From Fomitopsis serialis (taxonomy: Eukaryota > Basidiomycota > Agaricomycetes > Polyporales > Fomitopsidaceae): 18,791 bases of DNA. The stretch spans positions 1 through 18,791 of the forward strand of contig NW_025955606.1 in assembly GCF_022376445.1 (NCBI RefSeq), read 5' to 3'. Made by a program: the position numbers and the translations under genes. The stretch's first letter is position 1. Each line of letters opens with the position of its first letter. Below, piece by piece: positions 1 through 8,485 of this stretch. Under the pieces are notes generated by a model. It was not told the DNA's origin. It was given only the letters and a program-made list of their open reading frames with translations, and made no database searches.

Positions 1-270
1 CTTGAGTTATGTCATGCCATAAAGGGGAACATCGCCCTCGAGCTCCGTCGACTTGATCGTCGATGGAAGCAAGCCTTGAGGACGCCACACAGCCAAAGGC
101 ATGATAAAAAGAGAGGACGAGATGTGGCTCGTCGGGTGCCGACCTACATTCGCTCGACTGGACAACTAACATACTATGAATCCTCAAGAGATTACGCCCT
201 CGATTGGGTGCGTATCTGTTGTAGTTGCATTACTTTCGCTGACTGTCATTTCAGAACTTCGACTTGTGGC

Positions 271-1237
271 ATGCTCAAATCCCCGTGGAGAGTTGGGTCG
301 ATTAGCGAACGATGTGAGTCGATCAGTCAGTTTCCTGCTGGTTAATTGACTCAATATACATCCTAGCCTACGCGGACGATGGGGACGTCCTCGTCTCATC
401 TTGCGATGGCGTACGCTTCAGAGTACACAAACGGAATCTACACATGCACTCGGAGATCTTCCCTGGGGACGACTTTCTATCAGACGACATAGTCAACCTG
501 TCGGAAGACTCGTCTACATTGGAGCTTCTCTTCCAATACATGTATCAGCCTCCGCAGCCGGACTTGCGCGCCGTCACGTTTGAGCAGCTGGCGAAGTTGG
601 CGGAAGCTGCGGAGAAATATCGTGTTCTGGCCGCCATGGAGAACTGCAAGGTTTCAATGAGGTACGCGCGATTGCGATCTCCATTTCCTCTCAGCTCAAT
701 GTCTCGACTCTGCATTGCTAGGGCCTCTTTATCCACTTGCAAGGAGCCATTCGCTGTACTCGGCTATGCTGCAAGACACGGGCACAAGGATATCTCTGCT
801 GAGGCCGCGCTCAGGACGCTGAGTGTATCAGCGAAAGATGCACTCGATCATCTCGGGCCCGCACATTTCATTAGATGGGTGAGTCTTCACTACAGCAAGC
901 CGATTGAAATCATGTTCACGTTCGCGGCTATGTTTCGAATGGATAGTGTCTCTACCGCGATCCATGGGTTCAGGCGCTACTCGATGCCTACCGTCCACCA
1001 CCCCCAGGTGGTATTCTGCATAAGGGCGGGCTCTGGGAGTGTGATCTTTGGAAGCCCTTCGTACTGGCCGTGGTCGACGACATGGGCCATGACTTGGAGG
1101 CACCCCTGCAGTTCTCCTCGGTCCTCGAGAGGAACTACGCGAAACTGCAGGATTGTTGGCACTGCAAACTGCGCGCTCAGACATGGCGGGATCAGATTCA
1201 CCGTCGTGTTGCCGAATTGCGAAGTTTTCAGTTCTAG
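271..1237 (+). CDS. BTB/POZ domain protein, array copy 1
   Basis: I model four exons: 271-313, 367-661, 722-878 and 947-1237, giving 261 aa with every junction in frame (phases 1, 2, 0). Donors are GTGAGT, GTACGC and GTGAGT; acceptors are CCTAG, GCTAG and GATAG. Exon 1 ends in Ser-Glu-Arg, as in the other copies. Exon 2 encodes a BTB/POZ fold (about residues 15-112) with the family pattern SSxDGVxFxVHxxxL, a STLELLFQYMY helix and LAEAAEKY. Exon 4 carries HKGG and the pair DCWHC. BTB domains dimerise and often recruit substrates to cullin-3 ligases; that role here is inference from the domain. The start is uncertain: an upstream ATG at 176 joined by a good intron (208-254, GTGCGT...CTGAC...TTTCAG) to 255 stays in frame and would give 277 aa. 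Intron 2 (662-721) is 60 nt and free of stops. Confidence 0.8.
314..366 (+). other. Intron 1 of BTB copy 1 (phase 1)
   Basis: This intron has a GTGAGT donor directly after the conserved Ser-Glu-Arg end of exon 1 and a CCTAG acceptor. It is the exact equivalent of introns 1708-1768, 3154-3206, 4568-4623 and 7557-7618 in copies 2-5, which supports the shared exon model. It is 53 nt, a typical agaricomycete length. Confidence 0.75.
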
Positions 1238-1664
1238 TATGCAACAAGGGAATGTCACAGTTATGTTTGATGGTCTATCGACGTGGTCTGGGTAGTGTTC
1301 TTGCGTCTGTACACTTCTTTTGACTGCAGGTTCGAGTCTGAACCAAGAATCACAACAGGTTGAATGATCGTACCTAAACAAGGAGCAGGTGGATGTATGC
1401 TGTGCGAATCTTCTTGCCACCAGGCTGATCTTCGACCTCGTGTCAAATACTAGATGAGAGTCGCGCAGCGTGACAAGCTGTACATTGTGCGAACAGAAGC
1501 TTGGCCTCGACGGTGCCACGAGGATGCAGAGTGGCCGAACACCATAAAGCATGCTCCCTATGAGGCATTGGATGGCTCGATGCTACGTGCGCCCGACTCA
1601 TAAACCACTGCACACTTGACTCTCGTCCAAAGCTTCACCGAATCCCACCACGATTGCGCCGAGG
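1238..1664. other. Intergenic spacer between BTB copies 1 and 2
   Basis: The 427-bp spacer holds the 3' flank of copy 1 and the 5' flank of copy 2. A weak TATA-like CATAAAC lies at 1599-1605, about 60 bp before the copy 2 ATG. Open frames in both directions here have no resemblance to the neighbouring proteins, and I see no repeat or RNA gene. The length matches the other normal spacers in the array (about 425-455 bp). Confidence 0.5.
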
Positions 1665-2661
1665 ATGTCCGAGTCTCAAGCGCCAACAGCAAGGCACAGC
1701 GAACGTTGTGCGTACTATCCTCAGTTGTCAGATGTCGCGTGCATAGCATTCACCTAGAAACATCACAGTCAATGCCTCCGACTCAGATATCACGATTTCC
1801 TCCTCAGATGGGGTGCTCTTCAGCGTGCACAAAAGGAATCTAGCAGCTCATTCCGAAGTGTTCCCCGACGGCGACCTTGCAACCAACGATGAGATCGTGC
1901 CCCTGTCTGAGGAGTCGTCCACGCTAGAGCTGCTGTTCCAGTATATGTATCGCCAACCGCAGCCAGACATCACGGAGCTCCCCTTTGAACAGCTATCGCA
2001 GCTGGCTGAGGCAGCGGAGAAGTACCGCGTCTTCTCTGCAATGGAGATCTGCAGGGTTATGATGAAGTGAGTATTGAATGGGCTTTTTGACACTGATATG
2101 TTCGCAGTGTTGACTATCATGATGATTCTTCCCGCACAGACTGTCGTTACCCAAAAATGCAATTGTCGTCCTTGCATATGCAGCAAAGCATGGTTACACG
2201 AAGCTGTGCCTGGAAGCAGCCTCTCACACAATCACCGTGGAACCACGAGAGGCTTTCGATCATTTGGGACACATGTGGTTCGTACATTGGGTGAGTGAAG
2301 GTCCGGGTTGCGGCGACATATTCGACTTTATAGGACAAAATACTAACTTACAGACAAACAGGTGCTTTACCGCGAGCCATATCTGAAGGTTTCAAAGGAC
2401 GCACTTCAGCCGCCCCCGCCGGGAGGCCATCTCTTGCATAAGGGAGGCTACGCGGAGTGTGATCTGTGGAAACCCTTTCAAATGAAAGTCACCAATGCGA
2501 TCACCGGCGATGTAGCAACACTCAATCGTATCAACGAGATCTTCACAGAGGCTTCCGCTGCGTTGTCGACCTGTACACAATGCAGCAGGAGAGCAGAGGC
2601 TTGGTCCACACAGATTGTCAAGAAGGTCTCGACGCTACCACAGTTTAGTCTGTCCTTGTAA
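1665..2661 (+). CDS. BTB/POZ domain protein, array copy 2
   Basis: Four exons, 1665-1707, 1769-2066, 2140-2290 and 2362-2661, give an intact 263-aa protein with the same phases (1, 2, 0) as its neighbours. Acceptors are CACAG, GCACAG and AACAG. Exon 1 starts MSESQAP and ends SER. Exon 2 encodes the BTB domain (about residues 15-113) with SSSDGVLFSVHKRNL, STLELLFQYMYRQPQPD and LAEAAEKYRVFSAME. Exon 3 encodes an AYAAKHGY...EAASHTI segment. Exon 4 has PPPPGGHLLHKGG, LWKPF and the CTQC pair. It resembles copy 1 most: both have PFEQL or TFEQL after the BTB core and LWKPF in exon 4. A dimerising or adaptor role is inferred from the domain only. No signal peptide or membrane segment is visible. Confidence 0.85.
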
Positions 2662-3116
2662 CGTGGCCGTATGTACTATGACATAGTACGTAACTGAGTT
2701 GCGTAACTGAGAATTTAGATGACTAGAGTTGGGAACAGATGGCTTATGATTGGTCGCATGCAATACACTAGCAGTTTTGTTCAGCGTACAGGTCAATCAA
2801 TCCTCACCGTCTTGGACGAAAACGCGAACAACTTCAACTTGAACGTTTGAACGTCCAGTAAATATTTTAGCGTTACGCGAAGTCCGAGTCCTATAGTGCC
2901 CGGTAATAGCCGAATCTGCAGCGCCAATCTGCTAACTCGATAGAGTACAATTCATATAACCTTTGTACCACTCCGTTCCAAGTGCTGGTCTGTATACCTG
3001 GTCGGAATCGTGTTCTTATCTAGCCTCTTGCTCTCGCGTCTGCCACATCATAGTACCTGTAGACAGAAACGAACAGTCTGGACCAACGTATACGCGTATA
3101 CAATCGTGACCGGGCC
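2662..3116. other. Intergenic spacer between BTB copies 2 and 3
   Basis: The spacer holds a short direct repeat, GTAACTGAGTTGC followed by GTAACTGAGA (about 2690-2712), just past the copy 2 stop. It also holds an AT-richer stretch near 2850-2870 and a 14-bp perfect palindrome at 3088-3101 just before the copy 3 ATG. No ORF with recognisable content is present on either strand. Confidence 0.5.
3088..3101. promoter_or_regulatory. 14-bp perfect palindrome upstream of BTB copy 3
   Basis: GTATACGCGTATAC reads the same on both strands and ends 15 bp before the ATG of copy 3. It lies where the 5' UTR or a core promoter element would be. I did not find it before the other copies, so any regulatory role is speculative. 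Confidence 0.25.
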
Positions 3117-4117
3117 ATGTCTGTAGGCTCGAGCCCAAATCATAGTGAACGATGTGAGTCCCCTTACAGAGAGGTACACATCGCCAGACGCACTAACACA
3201 TCACAGTTTGTGCCCCAGATGCGGACATCACGATGTCTTCGTCTGACGGTGTGCTGTTCAAGCTGCACCGGAACAACCTGGGAGTCCACTCCGACGTCTT
3301 CCCTGGTGTCGAGTCGGACGTCCCTGCGCAAGACGAGATCGTACTGCTGGGGGGAGAAGGCATCGACACTGGAATTACTGTTTCAGTATGTATACCGTCA
3401 GCGGCAACCTGACCTGAGCAAGTTGGACGCGAAGGAGCTGGCGCTGCTGGCAGAGGCAGCAGAGAAGTATTGTATCTATTCAGCGATGGAGGTATGCAAA
3501 ATATACATGCAGTGAGTCCATGATACCTTGTTCACAGAATAGAAGCTTATGGAGGGTTTTCGCTTTTCGTAGAGCGGCAATACCGAAGATACCTATGGAC
3601 GTCTTGTTATACGCCGCACGGCATGGCTACACGGAGCTGTGCGATGAGGCTGCTCCGCACACTATCAACATGGATGCGGAAGTCGTGATGCGACGCCTCG
3701 ATTCCAGGATGTTCCTGAATTGGGTGAGTGGCAGCTGTGTGATAAACCGCTCAGTGCTCACAATGTACACTCGATCAGATTCTATATCGCGAGAGTCGGC
3801 TGCGGTTCCTCCTCGACCTGCACCGTCCGAACGTACACATACACACGCATGAAGACTCTGTCGTCGAGGGAGAAGATTGTACCCTCTGGCTCCCGTTCAT
3901 GGGCGAGGTCCTGCAAGAACTCGGCATGTCGCTCTCGAACGTTAACGATCCGTATAAGATCTTCGACAAACACAAGCACATGCTGGATGACTGCAGTGAT
4001 TGCCACCTGCTGTTGAGAAACTGGAGCAGTGCTATCAGTATGGAACGTGCCATGAAGCCACTGCCGAATTTCACGTCGTTCGATCGACGAGAGTCCGCGG
4101 GAGGAAGGGGGGGTTAG
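3117..4117 (+). pseudogene. BTB/POZ domain gene, array copy 3, frameshifted
   Basis: The four-exon layout is fully recognisable: 3117-3153, 3207-3511, 3573-3723 and 3779-4117. All splice sites are in place (acceptors CACAG, CGTAG, TCAG). Exon 2 is 305 nt; two codons more than the usual 298 are explained by a GVESDVP loop, and one extra base lies in a six-G run at 3349-3354. Reading from the ATG, the frame is lost after the conserved DEIV and stops at TGA 3410-3412, about 80 residues in. Downstream, the shifted frame resumes the family pattern STLELLFQYVYRQRQPD, LAEAAEKY and IPKIP. Exon 4 is also divergent: HKGG is missing, CSDC is kept, and the C-terminus has a Gly/Arg-rich extension. It is either a recent pseudogene or an intact gene with a homopolymer sequencing error. 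Confidence 0.75.
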
Positions 4118-4542
4118 GGCCGTGTCGGTGTGTGACCATATTCACAGGAACAACATTGTTCATGAAAATTTTGGCCGAAAACTGCGTTTTGCTATGTAAA
4201 TGACGCTATCGACGGTGGGTGGGTGTGCGTAAGGTTATTCGGTAAGTCGTCGTCGTTGTACTCCGTGGCGTGGCGTCTAGATTTGAGATCGCCGTGTGCT
4301 ACAGGTCAGTAGACCACGCCTGTGCGAAGAGGATCCGAAGAGAAGCAGTCAACAAAGTTGCTGCATGGTCCACCCTGAGCTTCGGCCTCGAGGAAGGCAT
4401 GAGGCAGCGTTGGCATTCCCATATATTATTCCCGTTCCGAGCCTTGCGTATCCCAGCAGGTTCTCACTGGGCGCACACGTTCCTGCATGTCCTTCGCATC
4501 GACGATACGGCGATTGCTACGACGACGCCTTACGATTTGACT
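4118..4542. other. Intergenic spacer and probable promoter of BTB copy 4
   Basis: The stretch 4341-4542 resembles 7284-7519 upstream of copy 5. Both begin with the identical 14-mer GAAGCAGTCAACAA and both carry a CGACGAT...GCGATTGC/GTGATCGC block near the start codon. An AT-rich ATATATTATT lies at 4421-4430, about 113 bp before the ATG. Open frames crossing this spacer look spurious. Confidence 0.45.
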
Positions 4543-5991
4543 ATGTCTCCTACATACAGCGAACGATGTGAGTGATCACCTACGAATGCAGCTATTTATC
4601 GGCTGAAACTTACTTGCGGACAGTCAACGCTGCGGATGCAGATTTGACGATCTCCTCATCTGACGGTGTACTTTTCAAGGTGCACCGGAAGAGTCTCGAG
4701 ACCTATTCTGACATCTTCCCCGGGACTGATGTCCCTGTGGACAACGAAATTGTGCCATTGTCGGAGAAGGCTTCGACGCTAGACCTACTATTTCAATACA
4801 TGTATCGCCAGCGACAGCCCGACCTGAGCAAGATTGACGCGGATGAGCTTGCGATGCTGGCGGAGGCTGCGGAGAAATACTTTGTCTACTCAGCGATGGA
4901 GGTATGCAAAGTGTACATGCAGTGAGTGCTGCCAGGCTTAGGGCGGTTCTATTGTGGTACTGTCTCGGAGAACTGATATTGTAAGGGTAGCGCCGCAGGC
5001 GCCGGCTACATCTCACAAGCGCTGAGGTACGATCGCTCAAGCGCTCGTCCGCTGTACGAATAAACATTTTATTTTCCTTTCATTCCGCTTTCCACTCACT
5101 TTTACTTACTCATCCACGACCCGGTCTAGACTCATTCCGTATCCGTTCGTGGCTGTCCTCGGAGTGGCAGCAGTGGCAGCCCGAGTGGCGGCCTGTGCCA
5201 CAGCTTGCCACTCATCCTTTGTACTATGACTCACTTCGCTTACATCACTCACGTTCTCGCTCGATTCGGTCTTTGTTCACTCATGTATAAATACTGTACC
5301 TACGCCGGGCAGAAGCCCAAGCAACGAGACGAGTATTTGCCCACTCATCCGCTATCCGCCCGCTCTCGCCTGCTTCTAGTGTTTTCCGACTTCACCGACG
5401 CTCGCCACCGCTTTACCCGCTAACGCTCGCGTCACCGAACCCGGATTTCCCACAGATATGTACCAACTTGATAGGTCTGCAATCCCGAAGATGCCGCTGA
5501 AGGTTATGGGCTATGCAGCGAGGCACGAGTACGAGAGCCTGTGCGAGGAAGCGGCTCCGCACACTGTCCAGGCTAAGGCTGCCGACGCTTTGGAGTATCT
5601 AGACGCACGGTGCTTTGCTAGTTGGGTGGGCGGCTTCGGCAGCCATGATACCACTACCGTAACTCATAGGACATCATCACAGGTTCTCTACCGCGAACAT
5701 TGGCTACAAGTCCTGTACGACATCCACCACCCGCCTTTTGCCCCGCTATCGCACAAGGGAGGTCTACCGGACTGCCCCCTTTGGCTCCCGTTCCAAGGGG
5801 GTGTCCTGCAGGACCTTGGAAGCTCACTTGCCTGTCTCCAACAGTCTGCATCAGCGACCGTGGATCGGCACCGGCATCTGCTGGGCGAATGCGTGCTGTG
5901 CAAGAAACGTGCAGACCACTGGGTGTATGCGATTGCGGGGAAGGTAGCGAGCATACCGAAGTTCGACCCTACGCTTCGAGTCTTCACGTAG
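4543..5991 (+). CDS. BTB/POZ domain protein, array copy 4, with LTR-bearing intron
   Basis: Exons 4543-4567, 4624-4921, 5475-5625 and 5683-5991 give an intact 260-aa protein with phases 1, 2, 0. Exon 1 encodes only MSPTYSER plus one base. BTB spans about residues 10-108 (SSSDGVLFKVHRKSL, STLDLLFQYMYRQRQPD, LAEAAEKY). Exon 3 (about 108-158) reads AIPKMPLKVMGYAARH...EEAAPHT. Exon 4 has HKGG at about 182-185, LWLPFQGGVLQDLGSS, C-x2-C at about 228-231 and a KVASIPKFDP tail. Intron 2 is 553 nt rather than 60-73 because it contains a 475-bp solo-LTR-like insert; without insert and duplication it would be about 73 nt. Closest in the array to copy 5. Function is inferred from BTB only: a dimeric adaptor or scaffold, probably cytosolic or nuclear. 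Confidence 0.85.
4980..5454 (+). mobile_element. Solo LTR (LTR retrotransposon remnant) in intron 2 of BTB copy 4
   Basis: The insert is 475 bp, starts TGTAAGGG and ends TTTCCCACA, so it has the TG...CA ends of LTRs with a short imperfect inverted repeat (TGT/ACA). It is flanked by a perfect 5-bp duplication, GATAT, at 4975-4979 and 5455-5459. Removing one copy of GATAT and the element restores a 73-nt intron like that of the sister genes. Inside lies TATAAATA at 5286-5293, a plausible LTR promoter in the same direction as the gene, and AATAAA at 5059-5064. There is no coding region, primer-binding site or second LTR, so this is a solo LTR left by recombination. Copia versus Gypsy cannot be told from this sequence. 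Confidence 0.75.
5286..5293 (+). promoter_or_regulatory. TATA box inside the LTR
   Basis: TATAAATA lies in the second half of the LTR-like insert. In intact elements such a box would start transcription at the U3/R border. Here it could start transcripts reading into exons 3 and 4 of BTB copy 4. Confidence 0.4.
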
Positions 5992-6213
5992 TAGATAGTA
6001 TCTAATGGACAATAACGGCTATTTTGAGCCCTTGGTGACATCGCAGTCATAGGATTACACACACGGCGGTCTTCCCTGAGAACTATGCGGAATCGCGAGA
6101 CAAACGACCACGCGTCTCGGGCGCTGGGAGCCCAGGTGAGATTAAATGCAGTCCGGGTTAGGAAGCCATCAGACCGATACGCGTCCCGCCTCTCCCAGCG
6201 AGCGACTCTGATG

Positions 6214-6232
6214 TTGACAAGTGACTTGTCAA
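6214..6232. repeat. Short inverted repeat
   Basis: TTGACAAG-TGA-CTTGTCAA has perfect 8-bp arms around a 3-bp centre. It could be a binding site for a dimeric regulator or simply chance. It lies in the unassigned segment after copy 4. Confidence 0.3.
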
Positions 6233-6614
6233 GACGAGGCCCGACATTAATTGGATGAACGTTCGCGGTGGGTCCTCATTGAATGTTTCAATTCGTCGCG
6301 CTGCCCATTGATGCTGGCTGTCTCACCGCCCACTTGTCAATTCGTCTCAGCCCCGGCCGGGCCCACGGTCGCCGCTGTGTCCTCGTGGTCATGCATGGTC
6401 TATCTGACAGAAAGCCCCTCGGACCATTTGCTTTGCACCCCGGCGTCGTTAACCAACCACGTCATCCTAGTAGTATTGGCTTCAAGTGGTCCCTGGACCC
6501 TCACAACCGCGTGAGTCACTGTTACCGTACAGCCTGAGCTGCTCAAGGCTATTATCGAGCTCGACCATGTACCACCACTAATAGCCCAGCCTACGGCGCT
6601 CGCGATGCCTTTCC

Positions 6615-6809
6615 TTGCAGCGGCCCGTACCTCCGAACCTGATTATCAAGAACGACAACGGATGGGTCACCGTCGCGCAGATTCGCGCCCGATTCGATGC
6701 GTTGGTGGCTGCAGGCTATGAGGTGCGTCTGCTAGTCCTTGTCAGTGACAAGATGATTTACTTTCTTCGTGCGCAGGTGATCTTGTCCGCGCTCGCTGAA
6801 CCAATCTGA
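6615..6809 (+). other. Protein-like ORF fragment of unknown family
   Basis: The frame here contains RPVPPNLIIKNDNGWVTVAQ followed by IRARFDALVAAGYE, which reads like real protein rather than GC-rich noise. A plausible intron, GTGCGT...GCGCAG (6723-6777), would join it to a short VILSALAEP stretch that soon stops. No start codon or upstream exon could be fixed; an exon-like stretch beginning after CCGTACAG near 6532 is in another frame. I do not recognise the family. It may be a decayed gene fragment carried in with the extra segment. Confidence that it is a functional gene is low. Confidence 0.2.
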
Positions 6810-7283
6810 CAAGGGCTCGCGCTTGAAGACACATACGGTCCTCGACGACTCGCAATGTGAGTCAATACTTGCCCCGTGGGCTCCGCCGCCGAAGGGAGGG
6901 CGACGCAGGCGGCGGTCGTCGAAAGCTTGGAGAGGCTGCCCCTAAGCTGTATGAACTGGTCTGTGAGTCTGGAGGGCATCCCTTTGAGGTATGGTTGCAA
7001 GACTCCCGCGGGTTGTATCACTAAGTATTCAATGGTAGGATTGATGTGTTCAATTGTTCGATAGATGTTGGGCTTGAGCTTGATCTGACACATCTCATCC
7101 AGCAATATCTTACAGAATACAATCCACAATTGGACCGGCGGCAGCAGCATATCAACATAAGCCCCCCCCGGCATGCACACAACAAGAAATGAACGAATCG
7201 GACGTCACTCAGTACTCAATATTCAATGTTTCAATGCAGGCGCGCCTAATTAACAAGATGGACCTGACGCGCGCCAGTCGAGA

Positions 7284-7519
7284 AGGAAGCAGTCAACAAG
7301 GTTCGGCGTGACCCACCACGATGCATGAGATACTAACAACGTTTCGAAGGCACTGGGAAGACTGGCGACCGTGAGACAGCGGCGAAAATATCATCAAGTA
7401 CAATCAGATCGAGCCGCGTACCCTTGCACTCATTTGCAGGCCTGCATGAACCTGCGTTTCATTCTCACATTGACGACGATTTGGTGATCGCAACGACCAC
7501 CGTCAAGACTTACTTCATC
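7284..7519 (+). promoter_or_regulatory. Upstream block of BTB copy 5, homologous to that of copy 4
   Basis: This block shares the 14-mer GAAGCAGTCAACAA (7286-7299) with the copy 4 upstream region (4342-4355), and further blocks such as TTCTCAC and CGACGATNNGGNGAT closer to the ATG. The spacing to the start codon is similar (234 and 201 bp). This indicates that the last duplication carried its promoter with it. Confidence 0.45.
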
Positions 7520-8485
7520 ATGGAGGAATCCTCGACCCCCAGATGTAGCGAGCGTTGTGAGTGGTCTCCTGATGAGGTGTGTGTTGTGGTGTAGACTCAC
7601 ATGCATATGCCTGTGCAGTCAACGCACCAGACGCAGACGTTACGATATCCTCAAAAGATGACGTGCTCTTCAAGGTCCACCGCAAGAATCTCGAATTCCA
7701 CTCCGACAGTTTCCCTGGGACTGACGTCCCTGTGGATAATGAAATCGTGGCCTTGACAGAAACGGCGTCGACCTTGGAGCTGCTGTTCCAGTTCATGTAT
7801 CGCCAACGGCTGCCCGATCTGAGCAAGGTCGGCACCAAGGAACTCGCAACAGTGGCAGAGGCGGCGGAGAAGTACTGTGTATACTCAGCAATGGAGATAT
7901 GTAAAGTGTATATGCAGTGCGTACTGTGTCGTCACATCATGTCACAACGTATAACTGATCAGCACCACCCGTCGAATAGAGCTGCCATCCCTAAGATGCC
8001 ACTGGCGGTCATGGGATATGCGATGAGGCACGGGTACAAGAGTCTTTGTGACGAGGCGGCTCCGTACACACTCTCAGCGAAGGCGGCTGATGCTTGGGAG
8101 CATCTGGACGCTGGAACCTTCGCCAATTGGGTGAGCGAGTCTGACCAAACTGCTCTTATCGTGAGGGCCGACTTGTAGTGCGTGATTTCAGGTCCTTCAC
8201 CGTGAACATTGGCTGCAAGTCATGTATGAATGCCATGCCCCGAGTCGTGGGCCGTATATGCACAAGGGTAGCTATACGGACTGCGTTGAATGGTACCCGT
8301 TCCAGGCCAATGTTCTACAAGACCTCGGAAACTCGATTGATAATCTCAGGACTCCGACAGTTGTCTTTGATAGGCACATGGTGCTATTGAACGGCTGTAC
8401 GTACTGCGAGAGACGTGCTGGGGACTGGAGGGAAACGGTTCGGATGAAGGTGTCGAGCATACCGAAGTTCGATCCCATGCCTTGA
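7520..8485 (+). CDS. BTB/POZ domain protein, array copy 5
   Basis: Exons 7520-7556, 7619-7916, 7980-8130 and 8192-8485 give an intact 259-aa protein, phases 1, 2, 0. Exon 1 encodes MEESSTPRCSER. BTB occupies about residues 14-112, with SSKDDVLFKVHRKNLEFHSD, FPGTDVPVDNEIV, STLELLFQFMYRQRLPD and VAEAAEKY. Exon 3 reads AIPKMPLAVMGYAMRHGYKS...DEAAPYT. Exon 4 has HKGSY in place of HKGGL, WYPFQANVLQDLGNS, the CTYC pair and KVSSIPKFDP. Residues shared only with copy 4 (FPGTDVPVDNEIV, PFQ.NVLQDLG) make it that copy's closest relative. Intron 2 (7917-7979) is 63 nt and has no in-frame stop, so its retention would add 21 residues without breaking the frame. Role inferred from the BTB domain only. Confidence 0.85.

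Larger units (their letters stand above)
4975..5459. repeat. GATAT target-site duplication bracketing the solo LTR
   Basis: GATAT occurs at 4975-4979 and again at 5455-5459, immediately outside the TG...CA ends. A 5-bp duplication is the usual size for fungal Copia and Gypsy integrases. Confidence 0.7.
5992..7283. other. Extra intergenic segment between BTB copies 4 and 5, unassigned
   Basis: Normal spacers in the array are about 430-460 bp, but this gap is 1528 bp. Subtracting the copy 5 promoter-like block (7284-7519) leaves about 1.3 kb with no similarity to the BTB genes, whereas a normal spacer would leave only about 0.2 kb here. It contains an inverted repeat at 6214-6232 and a protein-like stretch at 6615-6809 (entered separately). 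A minus-strand 140-codon frame (6758-7180) matches nothing I know. I see no terminal repeats or target duplication proving a transposon. Confidence 0.45.

Noticed and set aside
4270..4575. 101-codon frame running into exon 1 of BTB copy 4
   Set aside because: It lies over the promoter-like block shared with copy 5, where the corresponding frame is not kept, so it is not coding.
6758..7180. 140-codon minus-strand open frame
   Set aside because: No domain or start context; overlaps the unknown plus-strand fragment and looks like chance.
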